Positions 1 to 6,289 of a stretch of DNA of 8,644 nt are shown piece by piece; positions within the stretch are counted from its first letter, which is position 1; each line of letters starts with the position of its first letter. The notes under the pieces are model-generated. The model was given only the letters and a program-made list of their open reading frames with translations, searched no databases and was not told the origin of the DNA. The stretch covers positions 1 to 8,644 of the forward strand of contig USEW01000078.1 of NCBI GenBank assembly GCA_900553845.1, written 5' to 3'. The DNA comes from an uncultured bacterium (lineage in GTDB: Bacteria > Cyanobacteriota > Vampirovibrionia > Gastranaerophilales > Gastranaerophilaceae). The position numbers were made by a program, and so were the translations under genes.

Positions 1-22
1 AATTATTAAATATTTATATACG

Positions 23-136
23 TCATCTTATCTGTGCCTCAATGAATTTTATCGACATGTACAGTTTACTAATAAATATACCTACAAATAATATATTTAT
101 CACAATAATAAGTAAAAATTCATGCGTTATTGTCAT
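23..136 (-). CDS. 37-aa single-pass membrane peptide
   Basis: The short ATG-to-TGA frame has a good ribosome binding site, AGAGAGG seven bases before ATG. The product begins MTITHEF, then has a hydrophobic stretch at about residues 7-24 (LLIIVINILFVGIF) and ends in a charged tail (SIKFIEAQIR). One transmembrane segment is expected. The SD overlaps the end of the preceding minus-strand frame (stop at 139-141), so the two look translationally coupled. I recognise no family. Small phage membrane proteins such as holins, spanin partners or type I toxins are possibilities, but nothing in the sequence selects one. The frame is complete, and its stop lies 23 bases from the window edge. Confidence 0.5.
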   Translation of the reverse strand: MTITHEFLLIIVINILFVGIFISKLYMSIKFIEAQIR

Positions 137-138
137 AT

Positions 139-450
139 TTAAACCTCTCTTAATCTATTTAGCGTTTTATTCATCTTTTCAACACATTCTTCAATGGCTT
201 TGTTAATAAGCTTATGCAATGAGGTATTAATAAAAGGTTAAAGCCATTGAAGTTTTAATGCCTTGTGCTTGCATTAAATGGCTGTTGAGGTTGAGGTCAT
301 ATTCTTTGATTATCAGTATTCGTTTCAAACTTGCAGCTTCTTGTAAACAACATATCAGTTTATTATTATATTTGGTACGTTTTTAAATTTGGTTCTGAAT
401 AAAGGATATATTCCGCCGAGATAAATGAATAACATCATTGAAAATTTTTA
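139..450 (-). pseudogene. degenerate coding-like remnant, no intact frame
   Basis: No intact gene covers this stretch, but the minus strand holds successive open segments that look like pieces of one or two broken genes. One segment (382-227) reads KRTKYNNKLICCLQEAASLK and continues into a helical sequence ending MALTFY. It is bounded upstream by TAA at 383-385, and the same frame is open again above that stop. A second segment in another frame (237-139) reads INTSLHKLINKAIEECVEKM and ends next to the 37-aa peptide. The frames could join by a one-base shift near the A-run at 232-235 (TTTT on the coding strand). There is no start codon with an SD. Chance open frames in AT-rich DNA cannot be excluded. 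Confidence 0.3.
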
Positions 451-466
451 ATAAATAGTTTATAAT
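438..466 (+). promoter_or_regulatory. promoter for antisense RNA, opposite the 24-aa peptide gene
   Basis: TTGAAA at 438-443 and TATAAT at 461-466 are separated by exactly 17 bases, close to the sigma-70 consensus. Initiation is expected near 473, at the first base of a long inverted repeat. The transcript would run against the 24-codon peptide gene. No plus-strand protein gene follows. Confidence 0.6.
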
Positions 467-472
467 TAAAAT

Positions 473-527
473 ATAGGGAAAAGACTTTAAAAGTCGTTAC
501 CTTTTAAAGTCTTTCTTCGTTCCCTAT
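473..527. repeat. long interrupted palindrome; 3' hairpin of peptide mRNA and 5' hairpin of antisense RNA
   Basis: AAAGACTTTAAAAG and CTTTTAAAGTCTTT form a perfect 14-bp stem with a 7-base loop (494-500). Outside it, ATAGGGAA at 473-480 pairs with TTCCCTAT at 520-527 across a one-sided bulge, so the two stems are alternatives at one base. On the minus strand the hairpin starts at the TAG stop of the 24-codon peptide and is followed by TTTTCCCTATATTTT, so it probably stabilises or ends that mRNA. On the plus strand it is the first structure of the antisense transcript. Complementary hairpins in both RNAs would suit a kissing interaction (inference). Confidence 0.6.
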
Positions 528-598
528 AAAAAGATGTAAATTAAATTTAAAAGTGCTATCAGTACCTTGATGGCACTTTTAATTATTTCTCTTTTCAT
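524..598 (-). CDS. 24-aa hydrophobic peptide, candidate type I toxin
   Basis: The frame runs from ATG at 598-596 to TAG at 524-526. Its SD, AAGGAGGTGAT, is the full complement of the 16S tail, eight bases between GGAGG and ATG. The product starts with basic MKREIIK and continues almost wholly hydrophobic (AIKVLIALLNLIYIFL), enough for one membrane span. Small size, a membrane segment, a perfect but maskable SD (anti-SD at 647-652), a promoter just upstream at 677-703, a stable 3' hairpin and an opposing promoter at 438-466 together match a type I toxin gene of the Ibs, Fst or TxpA kind in architecture. I recognise no sequence family. A leader peptide is the main alternative. Confidence 0.6.
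   Translation of the reverse strand: MKREIIKSAIKVLIALLNLIYIFL
549..590 (+). terminator. intrinsic terminator of the antisense RNA
   Basis: AAAAGTGC plus TATCA (549-561) pairs with TGATG plus GCACTTTT (568-580) to give 13 bp, including one G-U pair, with a 6-base loop. AATTATTTCTCTTTT follows. The stem lies inside the coding region of the opposite-strand 24-codon peptide. Confidence 0.5.
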
Positions 599-605
599 GT
601 TTATC

Positions 606-652
606 ACCTCCTTTTAAGCCAATTTCTTCGTAATTTCGCTGCCTTTGGAGGT
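606..652 (-). promoter_or_regulatory. SD and anti-SD pair in the leader of the 24-aa peptide mRNA
   Basis: On the minus-strand transcript, ACCUCC (652-647) near the 5' end is perfectly complementary to the core SD GGAGGU (611-606). Pairing would hide the ribosome binding site within about 60 nt of RNA. SD masking by a 5' element is a known feature of several type I toxin mRNAs. Here it is seen only as complementarity. Confidence 0.5.
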
Positions 653-676
653 TAAGAGAACTTACCCTTTAAAATC

Positions 677-703
677 ATTATATCATAAACTATTTTCTCC
701 CAA
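677..703 (-). promoter_or_regulatory. extended -10 promoter for the 24-aa peptide mRNA
   Basis: The minus strand reads TGATATAAT (685-677), a TGnTATAAT extended -10, with a TTGGGA-like -35 at 703-698 and a 15-base spacer. Initiation is expected near 670, about 70 nt before the peptide ATG. The element overlaps the last codons and TAG stop of the tail gene. The 12-mer TTATGATATAAT recurs exactly in the promoter of the 31-aa peptide at 7882-7893. Confidence 0.55.
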
Positions 704-2252
704 CTGTATCAGTTTCTTGCGTAATGCCTTTTAACTCAAACGCTTTTATGCAAAAATCCTGCTCAGGTTTCTCTGTTTTTAATGTAAATTTAAGATAATA
801 TCAGTTAGAGACAAATTTACCTTTAACTTGTTGGGTTACTCCATCATCTTCATATGTATAAGTTTGGACATCCCATTTTTCTTCATCCGGTACAACTTCG
901 GGATTTGAATCATCTCCCCAAATCGCACCTATTGAATACATTTTTATAAGTTTTGATTTGACTTTTTTACCGTTAATCTGACAATATTGCCAAAACTCGT
1001 TGTTGTAATTTTGTGTTACGGTAAATAAAGGTTGCATTTCCATTTCTTTTAAATTAGAGTATGAACCTAAATTTATTGTTTGTATTGTATAAGTTGAGCC
1101 ATAAAAAACACCATCAAATATTCCATTTTCGCCGGCTTTTTCTTCAAGTAATTTTCCATTGGGTGTTGTTGAAAAAACGTTATTATGATAAACAAAATAA
1201 CTGTTTATGTCCTGACAAACACGTTCGGACCACTCAGATATAAAGTAATCATAAACTAGTTTATTTTTGTTTGTTAATATCCATATTTCAGAGCGGTTGT
1301 TTCAGATAAAACTAACTATTTGAAATTTTTTGATATTGTCAAAATATTTTTGAATTTCAGGTGCTATTGGTTCACCTAAAACTTTTTGCCCTATATTGTT
1401 TTGTAAATAATAGTAGATATTTTTTTGGTTGTCATCATAAAAAAACAAATATTTATCATGAATACACCAGCTTTCAAAACTAAAACAACCTCCCAAACTT
1501 GCATCATATCTTTTGGCATTATCTTTTACCGAAAAATTACCCTCTAAAAATGTAGAATCGTCAGGTGTAAAAACAAGCAGCCCGCCTATATAATTCACAA
1601 CGGCTGTAACCTTTTTGCCAAATATTTGGTACCACGACTTGTTTTCATCTGTTATATCGGGTGTGACATAATCCCAATCACTTATATCTCCTTTTCTTGA
1701 AGATATAATAAACCCTTTTTCGCTTCCTATAACTAAAGCACCGTTTTGTTCACATAAAGCAAGCCCTGTAACCGGATTATCTTCATATATTGGTGATAAT
1801 TTAACACATATTGGCTCAACTTCAAAATTCACACTATAATATTCAACACCATTAGTAAAAACAAAAACATCATAAGCACCATTAACCATTGTTATACCAT
1901 TTGCTTTTCCAGTTTTTGTTAAATTTTCAATTAAAAACGTAAATTGCGAATTTGAACTGTTATATTTAACAAGTTTGCCATAAGTATCATTCTCAACATA
2001 CAATAAACAATATTCAATACCTTTTTGAACTGTTTTAAAACCTTTAATAATATTATGGTTTTCAAATTCACCTCGTGAAACATTTCCCAAAGTTGTTTTT
2101 ATTAGTATTTCAGCGTTTACATCATTTGGCTCAAAGTCAATATTTATACATTCAGTAGCTGATATTTGTCCATTTGTATTAACACCATTGCGAGTCCTTA
2201 TGCCACGAAACGTGTTAAATATATAATTTTGTGGTTGGGGAAATGATGTCAA
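690..2252 (-). pseudogene. tail protein gene (P22 gp10 / T7 gp12 type), 520 codons with two in-frame TGA
   Basis: One frame runs from a TTG start at 2252 (SD AAGGA nine bases upstream; TAA five codons upstream) to TAG at 690-692, broken only by TGA at 1302-1304 (codon 317) and 801-803 (codon 484). The 166 codons between the TGAs and the 36 after them read as ordinary beta-rich protein. Examples are NNRSEIWILTNKNKLVYDYF after the first, and YYLKFTLKTEKPEQDF, then FELKGI, after the second. Such C-terminal patterns and the position after the adaptor fit the beta-propeller tail proteins of short-tailed phages, which close or extend the tail tube. Either the gene has two nonsense mutations or TGA is read as an amino acid. 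TGG already encodes eight Trp in this frame. Confidence 0.75.
1302..2252 (-). CDS. N-terminal 316 residues of the tail protein, if TGA is read as stop
   Basis: This is the part of the tail gene translated under the standard code. It begins MTSFPQPQNYIFNTF and has repeated short beta strands, including GLALCEQNGALVIGSEKGF near residues 163-181 and GGLLVFTPDDSTFLEG near 222-237, compatible with a beta-propeller. It stops after FQIVSFI, in the middle of a predicted strand, so the product would lack about 40% of the full frame and probably not assemble. Its SD lies in the intergenic space next to the dinJ promoter, so its translation does not depend on the adaptor gene. Transcripts from the late cluster would have to cross the antisense strand of dinJ-yafQ to reach it. 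Confidence 0.7.
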   Translation of the reverse strand: MTSFPQPQNYIFNTFRGIRTRNGVNTNGQISATECINIDFEPNDVNAEILIKTTLGNVSRGEFENHNIIKGFKTVQKGIEYCLLYVENDTYGKLVKYNSSNSQFTFLIENLTKTGKANGITMVNGAYDVFVFTNGVEYYSVNFEVEPICVKLSPIYEDNPVTGLALCEQNGALVIGSEKGFIISSRKGDISDWDYVTPDITDENKSWYQIFGKKVTAVVNYIGGLLVFTPDDSTFLEGNFSVKDNAKRYDASLGGCFSFESWCIHDKYLFFYDDNQKNIYYYLQNNIGQKVLGEPIAPEIQKYFDNIKKFQIVSFI

Positions 2253-2276
2253 AGTGTGTATTCCTTAAATAAAATA

Positions 2277-2305
2277 TTGACAAATGTAATACAATGCATT
2301 ACAAT
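2277..2305 (+). promoter_or_regulatory. dinJ-yafQ promoter with palindromic operator
   Basis: TTGACA at 2277-2282 is a perfect -35. After a 17-base spacer comes TACAAT at 2300-2305. The inverted repeat TGTAAT-N7-ATTACA (2285-2303) covers the spacer and -10, where binding would block polymerase. DinJ-type ribbon-helix-helix antitoxins, alone or with their toxin, repress their own operons at such palindromes. Start of transcription is expected near 2312, and the dinJ SD AAGGA lies at 2329-2333. Confidence 0.75.
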
Positions 2306-2339
2306 ATAAGTATATATTAGTATATTATAAGGATAATGT

Positions 2340-2600
2340 ATGTCAAAAACAATACAAGTAAGAGTTGATAATTATATAAAACAAGCAGCTGATGAACTTT
2401 TTGCAAGTCTTGGGCTTGATACTTCGACTGCGGTCAGAATATTTCTATCGATTGCTATTGAGACAGGAGGTATTCCTTTTGAAGTAAAACGTCCTAATAA
2501 TGCTTTAAAACTTTCTATGCAAGAGGTTTTGAATAAAGAAAATATTTCTAAACCATACAAAACTGCTAAGGAAGCAATTAAAGCAATGTTGGAGGACTGA
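2340..2600 (+). CDS. dinJ: DinJ/RelB-family antitoxin
   Basis: This 86-aa protein neutralises the partner ribonuclease toxin and represses the operon. Residues 3-9 (KTIQVRV) form the DNA-binding strand of a ribbon-helix-helix fold. Residues 12-27 (YIKQAADELFASLGLD) and 28-42 (TSTAVRIFLSIAIET) are the two helices, followed by the GGIPFEV motif typical of DinJ/RelB. The C-terminal tail, from about residue 52, is the expected toxin-binding part. The SD AAGG is seven bases from ATG. The TGA stop overlaps the yafQ ATG by one base (TGATG), so the genes are translationally coupled. The pair lies opposite to the surrounding phage late genes, as mobile TA cargo often does. No defect is visible. Confidence 0.93.
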   Translation: MSKTIQVRVDNYIKQAADELFASLGLDTSTAVRIFLSIAIETGGIPFEVKRPNNALKLSMQEVLNKENISKPYKTAKEAIKAMLED

Positions 2601-2875
2601 TGCTGGAAATACGTTTTAACAATAGGATGAAACGTGATATTAAATTAATGAAAAAACGTGGCAAAGATTTAAATAAACTGGAAGATATTTTAACAAAACT
2701 TGCCAAAATGGAAACATTACCAGAATGGAATAACGACCACCAATTAAAGGGAGAATGGAAAGATTTTCGAGAATGCCACATTGAACCCGATTGGTTGTTA
2801 ATATATAAAATAGAAGATAAAGAACTAATTTTATATGCAACTGCCACAGGTTCTCATTCTGATTTATTTTGTTAG
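2600..2875 (+). CDS. yafQ: YafQ-family mRNA interferase toxin
   Basis: This 91-aa RelE-superfamily endoribonuclease is of the type that cuts mRNA in the ribosome. Motifs typical of YafQ are clear: a basic N-terminus with RFNNRMKRDIKLMKKRGKDL, then DHQLKG, RECHIEPDWLLIY and a C-terminal TGSHSDLF. His47, His60, Asp64, His86 and Phe90 match the catalytic set known in E. coli YafQ (His50, His63, Asp67, His87, Phe91), so the toxin appears intact. GGAGG four bases before ATG gives it its own SD, inside the last codons of dinJ. It ends four bases from the convergent adaptor gene with no terminator between them, so its transcript probably runs into antisense of the late operon. Confidence 0.94.
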   Translation: MLEIRFNNRMKRDIKLMKKRGKDLNKLEDILTKLAKMETLPEWNNDHQLKGEWKDFRECHIEPDWLLIYKIEDKELILYATATGSHSDLFC

Positions 2876-2879
2876 TATT

Positions 2880-3533
2880 TTAAATAACAAAGTAAGTATC
2901 ACTATCAACAGTTTTTGCGGCTTTTTTAAACAAATTCCATCTATCATTAGCTATTTTTATTGTCGGTTCATAGCGTGGATTGGATAACTTTTTTATATGG
3001 CAAGCTAACAAATAATACTCCAAAGCATCCCAATATAAATGCTGCACATTTTGCGGCATTTTTAAAGTTGAACCTGTTGTTATTATATAATCTGCTTCCC
3101 CGTTCGAATTTATTACATTTTTTGTATCATAGTAGCGAATATTTATATTGTAAACTTTATCAGGTGAAGGATAAAAAATAATTTTTTGCGAATTGTATTC
3201 AACCGTAAACATTGTCGGTCTGCCTGTTTGTGAAGATAAATATTTTATATTTGGATTGTATTTTAAATTATATTCTTCACCTTCAATATGAATATCTTTA
3301 ATCTTTCCTTCGACATTATCATATATATTTTGTCCTTCTATTGTTGCTATAATCGAATTTGTGATATTAAACGGAAAATCTTCACGATTTGTAAGCTCGT
3401 TGTGGCAGCCTTGCTGTTCTCTTCTTAATTGTTCAAATTCTTCGCTTGATGTGTCGATAATATCTTCGGGGTCAAGCATTGACATAGATATTTTAGCTGT
3501 ATCAAGCAAACTTTCATCAAATGTTTTAGTCAT
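2880..3533 (-). CDS. head-tail adaptor (P22 gp4 / T7 gp11-like)
   Basis: This 217-aa protein sits between the capsid genes and the large tail protein, where short-tailed phages encode the ring that joins portal to tail. The segment near residues 104-133, GRPTMFTVEYNSQKIIFYPS followed by DKVYNINIRYYDTK, is characteristic of such adaptors: a strand, a P-x-P turn, then another strand. The C-terminal third is helical (MPQNVQHLYWDALEYYLLAC). Its ATG lies inside the end of the 119-aa gene (8-base overlap), with a weak GGAAAA upstream, so coupling is likely. The assignment rests on pattern and gene order; sequence similarity to named homologues was not tested. It is intact. Confidence 0.7.
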   Translation of the reverse strand: MTKTFDESLLDTAKISMSMLDPEDIIDTSSEEFEQLRREQQGCHNELTNREDFPFNITNSIIATIEGQNIYDNVEGKIKDIHIEGEEYNLKYNPNIKYLSSQTGRPTMFTVEYNSQKIIFYPSPDKVYNINIRYYDTKNVINSNGEADYIITTGSTLKMPQNVQHLYWDALEYYLLACHIKKLSNPRYEPTIKIANDRWNLFKKAAKTVDSDTYFVI

Positions 3534-3885
3534 TATTTTGGTTTTCCAATAATTTTAAAGCTTCATTTCGCATATTTTCAATAGTTTCAGATTCATGATA
3601 AATATTTTTATCTTTACAAAATTGGATTAGTTCATCATCGGACATAGTCATTATATTTAATTTGTTTTCTTCAATATTATTTTCTTGAATATTATTATTA
3701 ATATTCTCCTCAAGCCCAAATAGCTTTGCTTCGTCACTTGGCACTTTTGCAAGTTCAATAGTTTTTTTTATGTTTTCACTTGCTTTTAATATTTCAAAAT
3801 CGTGGGGGTGTTTTTTAATTAAATCAACACCCAAAGAATCATCAACAGTCATTATATTATTGGTGATTATATTTCTTATTTCCAT
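3526..3885 (-). CDS. 119-aa protein of the head gene cluster, function unknown
   Basis: The product begins MEIRNIITNNIMTVDDSLGV, resembling the short N-terminal strand of small phage head-cluster proteins that read MxxRNxxTG-like. It then has DLIKKHPHDFEIL, an Asn/Glu-rich linker near residues 58-77, and a C-terminal helical module, MSDDELIQFCKDKNIYHESE to ALKLLE. That module resembles the Rho-N/HeH helix-extended-loop-helix found in many phage structural accessory proteins (inference). AAAGG precedes ATG by about six bases. A hairpin at 3906-3942 separates it from the upstream decoration-like gene. Head completion or accessory function is plausible; I do not recognise a specific family. Confidence 0.6.
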   Translation of the reverse strand: MEIRNIITNNIMTVDDSLGVDLIKKHPHDFEILKASENIKKTIELAKVPSDEAKLFGLEENINNNIQENNIEENKLNIMTMSDDELIQFCKDKNIYHESETIENMRNEALKLLENQNND

Positions 3886-3905
3886 TTTTTAACCTTTCTT
3901 TTTTG

Positions 3906-3942
3906 TTAAAAGTCAGAGGGGAAGAACCCCCTTTGACTTTTT
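3906..3942 (-). terminator. hairpin between decoration-like and 119-aa genes (partial terminator)
   Basis: AAAAGTCA (3908-3915) pairs with TGACTTTT (3934-3941), and GGGG (3918-3921) with CCCC (3927-3930). The result is a GC-capped stem. On the minus strand the following run is only TTTTAAC, so it may be a leaky terminator that lowers transcription of downstream tail genes relative to capsid genes. The plus-strand exit (TTTTTAAATTTT) is the better U-tract, so it may also stop antisense transcription. Confidence 0.6.
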
Positions 3943-3947
3943 AAATT

Positions 3948-4337
3948 TTATACTTTTTTCAATCCTGCATGTTTACCAACAGCGTAAATAGTACCTGTAA
4001 AACCACTTGCATAATCAATTAATATATCTCCTTCATTTGTTTGGAAACGTGAGGGATTATCGATTATAAATGTTGCTGTTTTACCGCCATTTATAGCTTG
4101 TGTTAAATCGCCCATAACATTATTTGCAAAATCTCCGGCTTTAAATGTTACTGAGCTTGCACTTGAACCGCTATTTGTTATTGTTATTTGCAATGAATTA
4201 TATTTACATCCTGCAAAACCTTTTAATTTTGTGCCGTTTGCTTGAGTAACTGTGCTTGCTTCTGTATTAACTAATGTCGCAACTGAATTTGAACTGTCAA
4301 GCGTTGGTAATTGCACCTGTACTTCATCTCTTGCCAT
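3948..4337 (-). CDS. small head decoration / head-fibre-like protein
   Basis: This 129-aa protein directly follows the major capsid gene. It is rich in Gly, Ser, Thr and Asn with alternating hydrophobic residues (SLQITITNSGSSASSVTFKA, then TATFIIDNPSRFQTNEGDIL), indicating a beta-sandwich. Small beta proteins at this position are commonly capsid decoration or stabilising proteins bound to the outer shell, or head fibres. There is no signal peptide or membrane segment. The SD AAAGGAAA precedes ATG by about eight bases, and the TAA stop is followed by the hairpin at 3906-3942. It presumably shares an mRNA with the capsid gene. Function is inferred from position and composition only. Confidence 0.6.
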   Translation of the reverse strand: MARDEVQVQLPTLDSSNSVATLVNTEASTVTQANGTKLKGFAGCKYNSLQITITNSGSSASSVTFKAGDFANNVMGDLTQAINGGKTATFIIDNPSRFQTNEGDILIDYASGFTGTIYAVGKHAGLKKV

Positions 4338-4389
4338 ATTTTATTTTCCTTTATATTATAACTAATTAACTAACTTATTATTCTAACTA

Positions 4390-5217
4390 CTATACATAAG
4401 TACTTGTAGGTATCTTCCATGTTGCATAGCCTAAATAATTTGCATTTGGCACACCGGCACCAAATACAAAACCGCCTTTAAAAGCTTTGTTTAAACTTTC
4501 ATCACGCATATATGGAATAAGCTTAAGCTCTTTTTGAATTGGAGCGGCAAATGACATTCCGTCAATTGTAAATAAGGGATAAAAGATATTGTTACTATCC
4601 ATATATACATTGTTCGATTCGTAAATCTTCCAACCCGCTTGTGTTTGCAAAAGCCCTGTTTTAATATCTTTCACTTCACTTTCTGTATATTGTTTGTAAC
4701 TCATGCCAAGAGCCACAGCCGCGGCTTCGGGCGGGATATAAACAGACATTTTGCCGTTTTGAAATGCATTTGCACGTTGAAATTTTGCTTTCATATCCGC
4801 TAAAAACTGTGCGAAATTGTCTTTTGTTAAGTTATAGCCGTTCGCTGTGGCTATTTTAAGCCCTGCCATCGGATATAATTTACCCAACGCTGTGTCAATT
4901 GCATCACGTGCTTGAGATATTATATCTGATGCATATTCATCATAAATCAATTTTTTTTCAATATCTGATCTTGCCTTAGATATTTGTATTTCTTTTGCTG
5001 CTTCAACTTCAAAATTTATTTGTCTACCATTGTTAATATCGACTTTAAAATTTTGTTCAGCCATATTTTTTATATCAATTTCGTCTCCCATTTTAAGCCC
5101 GTTTTTAAATTCTTTACGCGCTGCTTTACCAATTACAAGCTCTTTTTCAAGTCTTTTTTCAAAAGATTTTGCAACTGCTGTTGGGATAATTTGATTTAAA
5201 TTTGGTGTTTGTGTCAT
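4390..5217 (-). CDS. major capsid protein
   Basis: This 275-aa protein is the expected shell subunit, placed right after the scaffold-like gene. Features expected of an HK97-fold coat protein are an N-terminal arm, the MGDEIDIKN segment near residues 43-51 (the G-D-x-I pattern common in P22- and gp5-type coats), and a helical spine with DIISQARDAIDTALGKLYPM. Further on it has an A-domain-like region (MSVYIPPEAAAVAL) and a C-terminal strand region ending GFVFGAGVPNANYLGYATWK. There is no protease-cleaved delta domain, which fits a separate scaffold gene. AGGAGA precedes ATG by eight bases. The stop is TAG. It is intact, and its composition matches that of its neighbours. Confidence 0.82.
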   Translation of the reverse strand: MTQTPNLNQIIPTAVAKSFEKRLEKELVIGKAARKEFKNGLKMGDEIDIKNMAEQNFKVDINNGRQINFEVEAAKEIQISKARSDIEKKLIYDEYASDIISQARDAIDTALGKLYPMAGLKIATANGYNLTKDNFAQFLADMKAKFQRANAFQNGKMSVYIPPEAAAVALGMSYKQYTESEVKDIKTGLLQTQAGWKIYESNNVYMDSNNIFYPLFTIDGMSFAAPIQKELKLIPYMRDESLNKAFKGGFVFGAGVPNANYLGYATWKIPTSTYV

Positions 5218-5241
5218 TTTTTTATTCTCCTATATTATTAC

Positions 5242-6156
5242 TTAACTATAATGTTTGTCCCAGAATTCAACATCTAATAGTTTATCAAATGTTACTTTGT
5301 TGTCGTCTTTACTTGAAGTCAGATTTTCGCCATCTGGGACACTGGCATTTTCTTTTTGTTTTTGTGCTTCTTGTTTTACAAGATATTCTTTTACACCCAA
5401 AGACTTAATCGTTTCAATAGCTTTTGTCGTTAAATCAATGTCAATTGTGCCATAATTATCAAACATTTGTTGAACAATTTGAAAAACTTCGGGCGAATAA
5501 TTATCACTATCTTGATAAAGCAACGTTTTTAAGTCTTCTGATTGGCTTATCATTTCTGCTACTTCTTTTGCTCTTTGATTTTTGTGTTCTTGAGACAAAA
5601 TGTCAAATTCAGATTGCATTTTATTTTCAAGGATGTGTTTATTGAGAGCTATTTGCTCTACAATTTGAGCATCAAAATAATTTTTTACCTCTAACATTTT
5701 TTGTTCGTACCCTGTTTTGTTATTGGGGTTATAGAGGTTTTTAGCTTGAATTAGCGGATTTTCGACTTCTGTTCTAACATTAGGTTCAAGTTGCCTGGCG
5801 AGTTGGTCATAAATAAAAAACTCGTGGTTGTCAAGTTCAAAACGATAACTTTGCTCATACTCTGGTGTAATTTTACCTCTTTCATCAATATATTTTACTT
5901 CTTGTGCTTTTTTTAATGCCGATAACTCTTGACTCACTCGGGTGAATGCTGCTTGATTGTCTTTTGCTATTTGCTCCCAATTCTTTGGCTGTTGTTCAAT
6001 TTCAGTTTCAGATTTCGGATCTTCTTGAGGTTCATTAGTTGTAGTTTCCTCAGTAGTCTGCTCTTTTTCGACAGGTTGAGTTGTCTCATTTTCTACAACT
6101 TCATAAGTAGTCTCATCCTGACCGCTTTCCAAAGTAGTTGAAATTGTTTCTTCCAT
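5242..6156 (-). CDS. scaffold-like capsid assembly protein
   Basis: This 304-aa protein sits between portal and capsid genes, the usual place of the internal scaffold of short-tailed phages. Residues 1-58 are low complexity and strongly acidic (Glu, Thr, Gln). The middle is mostly helical and coiled-coil-like (for example LNKHILENKMQSEFDILSQE). The last part is charged, ending in FDKLLDVEFWDKHYS, which could be the coat-binding segment. No enzymatic motif or prohead protease signature is visible. It has the best SD of the late genes, AAAGGAGG six bases before ATG, as expected for a product needed in bulk. The stop is TAA, 24 bases before the capsid ATG. Confidence 0.75.
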   Translation of the reverse strand: MEETISTTLESGQDETTYEVVENETTQPVEKEQTTEETTTNEPQEDPKSETEIEQQPKNWEQIAKDNQAAFTRVSQELSALKKAQEVKYIDERGKITPEYEQSYRFELDNHEFFIYDQLARQLEPNVRTEVENPLIQAKNLYNPNNKTGYEQKMLEVKNYFDAQIVEQIALNKHILENKMQSEFDILSQEHKNQRAKEVAEMISQSEDLKTLLYQDSDNYSPEVFQIVQQMFDNYGTIDIDLTTKAIETIKSLGVKEYLVKQEAQKQKENASVPDGENLTSSKDDNKVTFDKLLDVEFWDKHYS

Positions 6157-6289
6157 TTTATTCCTCCTTTTGATGTTTATATAATATTTGTAAACTATTA
6201 ACTTATTTTTTTATTTTTGCTTTTAAGATTCTTCGTATTCGGGCAAATACATATATTGATTTTTATATTAGGATTTTTCTTGTTGCATA

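Larger units (their letters stand above)
473..590 (+). ncRNA. putative cis-antisense RNA (antitoxin) to the 24-aa peptide mRNA
   Basis: A transcript from the TTGAAA-N17-TATAAT promoter would start near 473. It would fold a strong 5' hairpin (473-527) and then a 13-bp hairpin at 549-561/568-580 followed by a T-rich run, giving an RNA of roughly 115-120 nt. It is fully complementary to the 3' UTR and most of the coding region of the minus-strand peptide (524-598), leaving the SD uncovered unless transcription continues. This layout resembles antisense RNAs of type I systems that overlap the toxin mRNA 3' end, such as txpA/RatA or bsrG/SR4. No sequence family was recognised. Confidence 0.45.

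Noticed and set aside
1061..1243. Plus-strand 60-codon frame
   Set aside because: It lies opposite the tail gene, in the stretch between the two TGA codons, which reads as coherent protein on the minus strand. It has no convincing SD and low-complexity composition.
2578..2847. Minus-strand 89-codon frame (also 2372-2560 and 2640-2840)
   Set aside because: These are shadows of dinJ and yafQ, whose motifs are unambiguous on the plus strand.
4984..5408. Plus-strand frames opposite the capsid and scaffold genes (and similar at 5424-5645 and 5929-6141)
   Set aside because: They are Phe/Cys/Leu-rich shadows of Lys/Glu-rich coding sequence.
6157..6289. Short ATG frames in the gap between the 68-aa gene and scaffold (for example MYLPEYEES)
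   Set aside because: They have six to nine codons, without an SD. They are probably untranslated leader of the scaffold gene.
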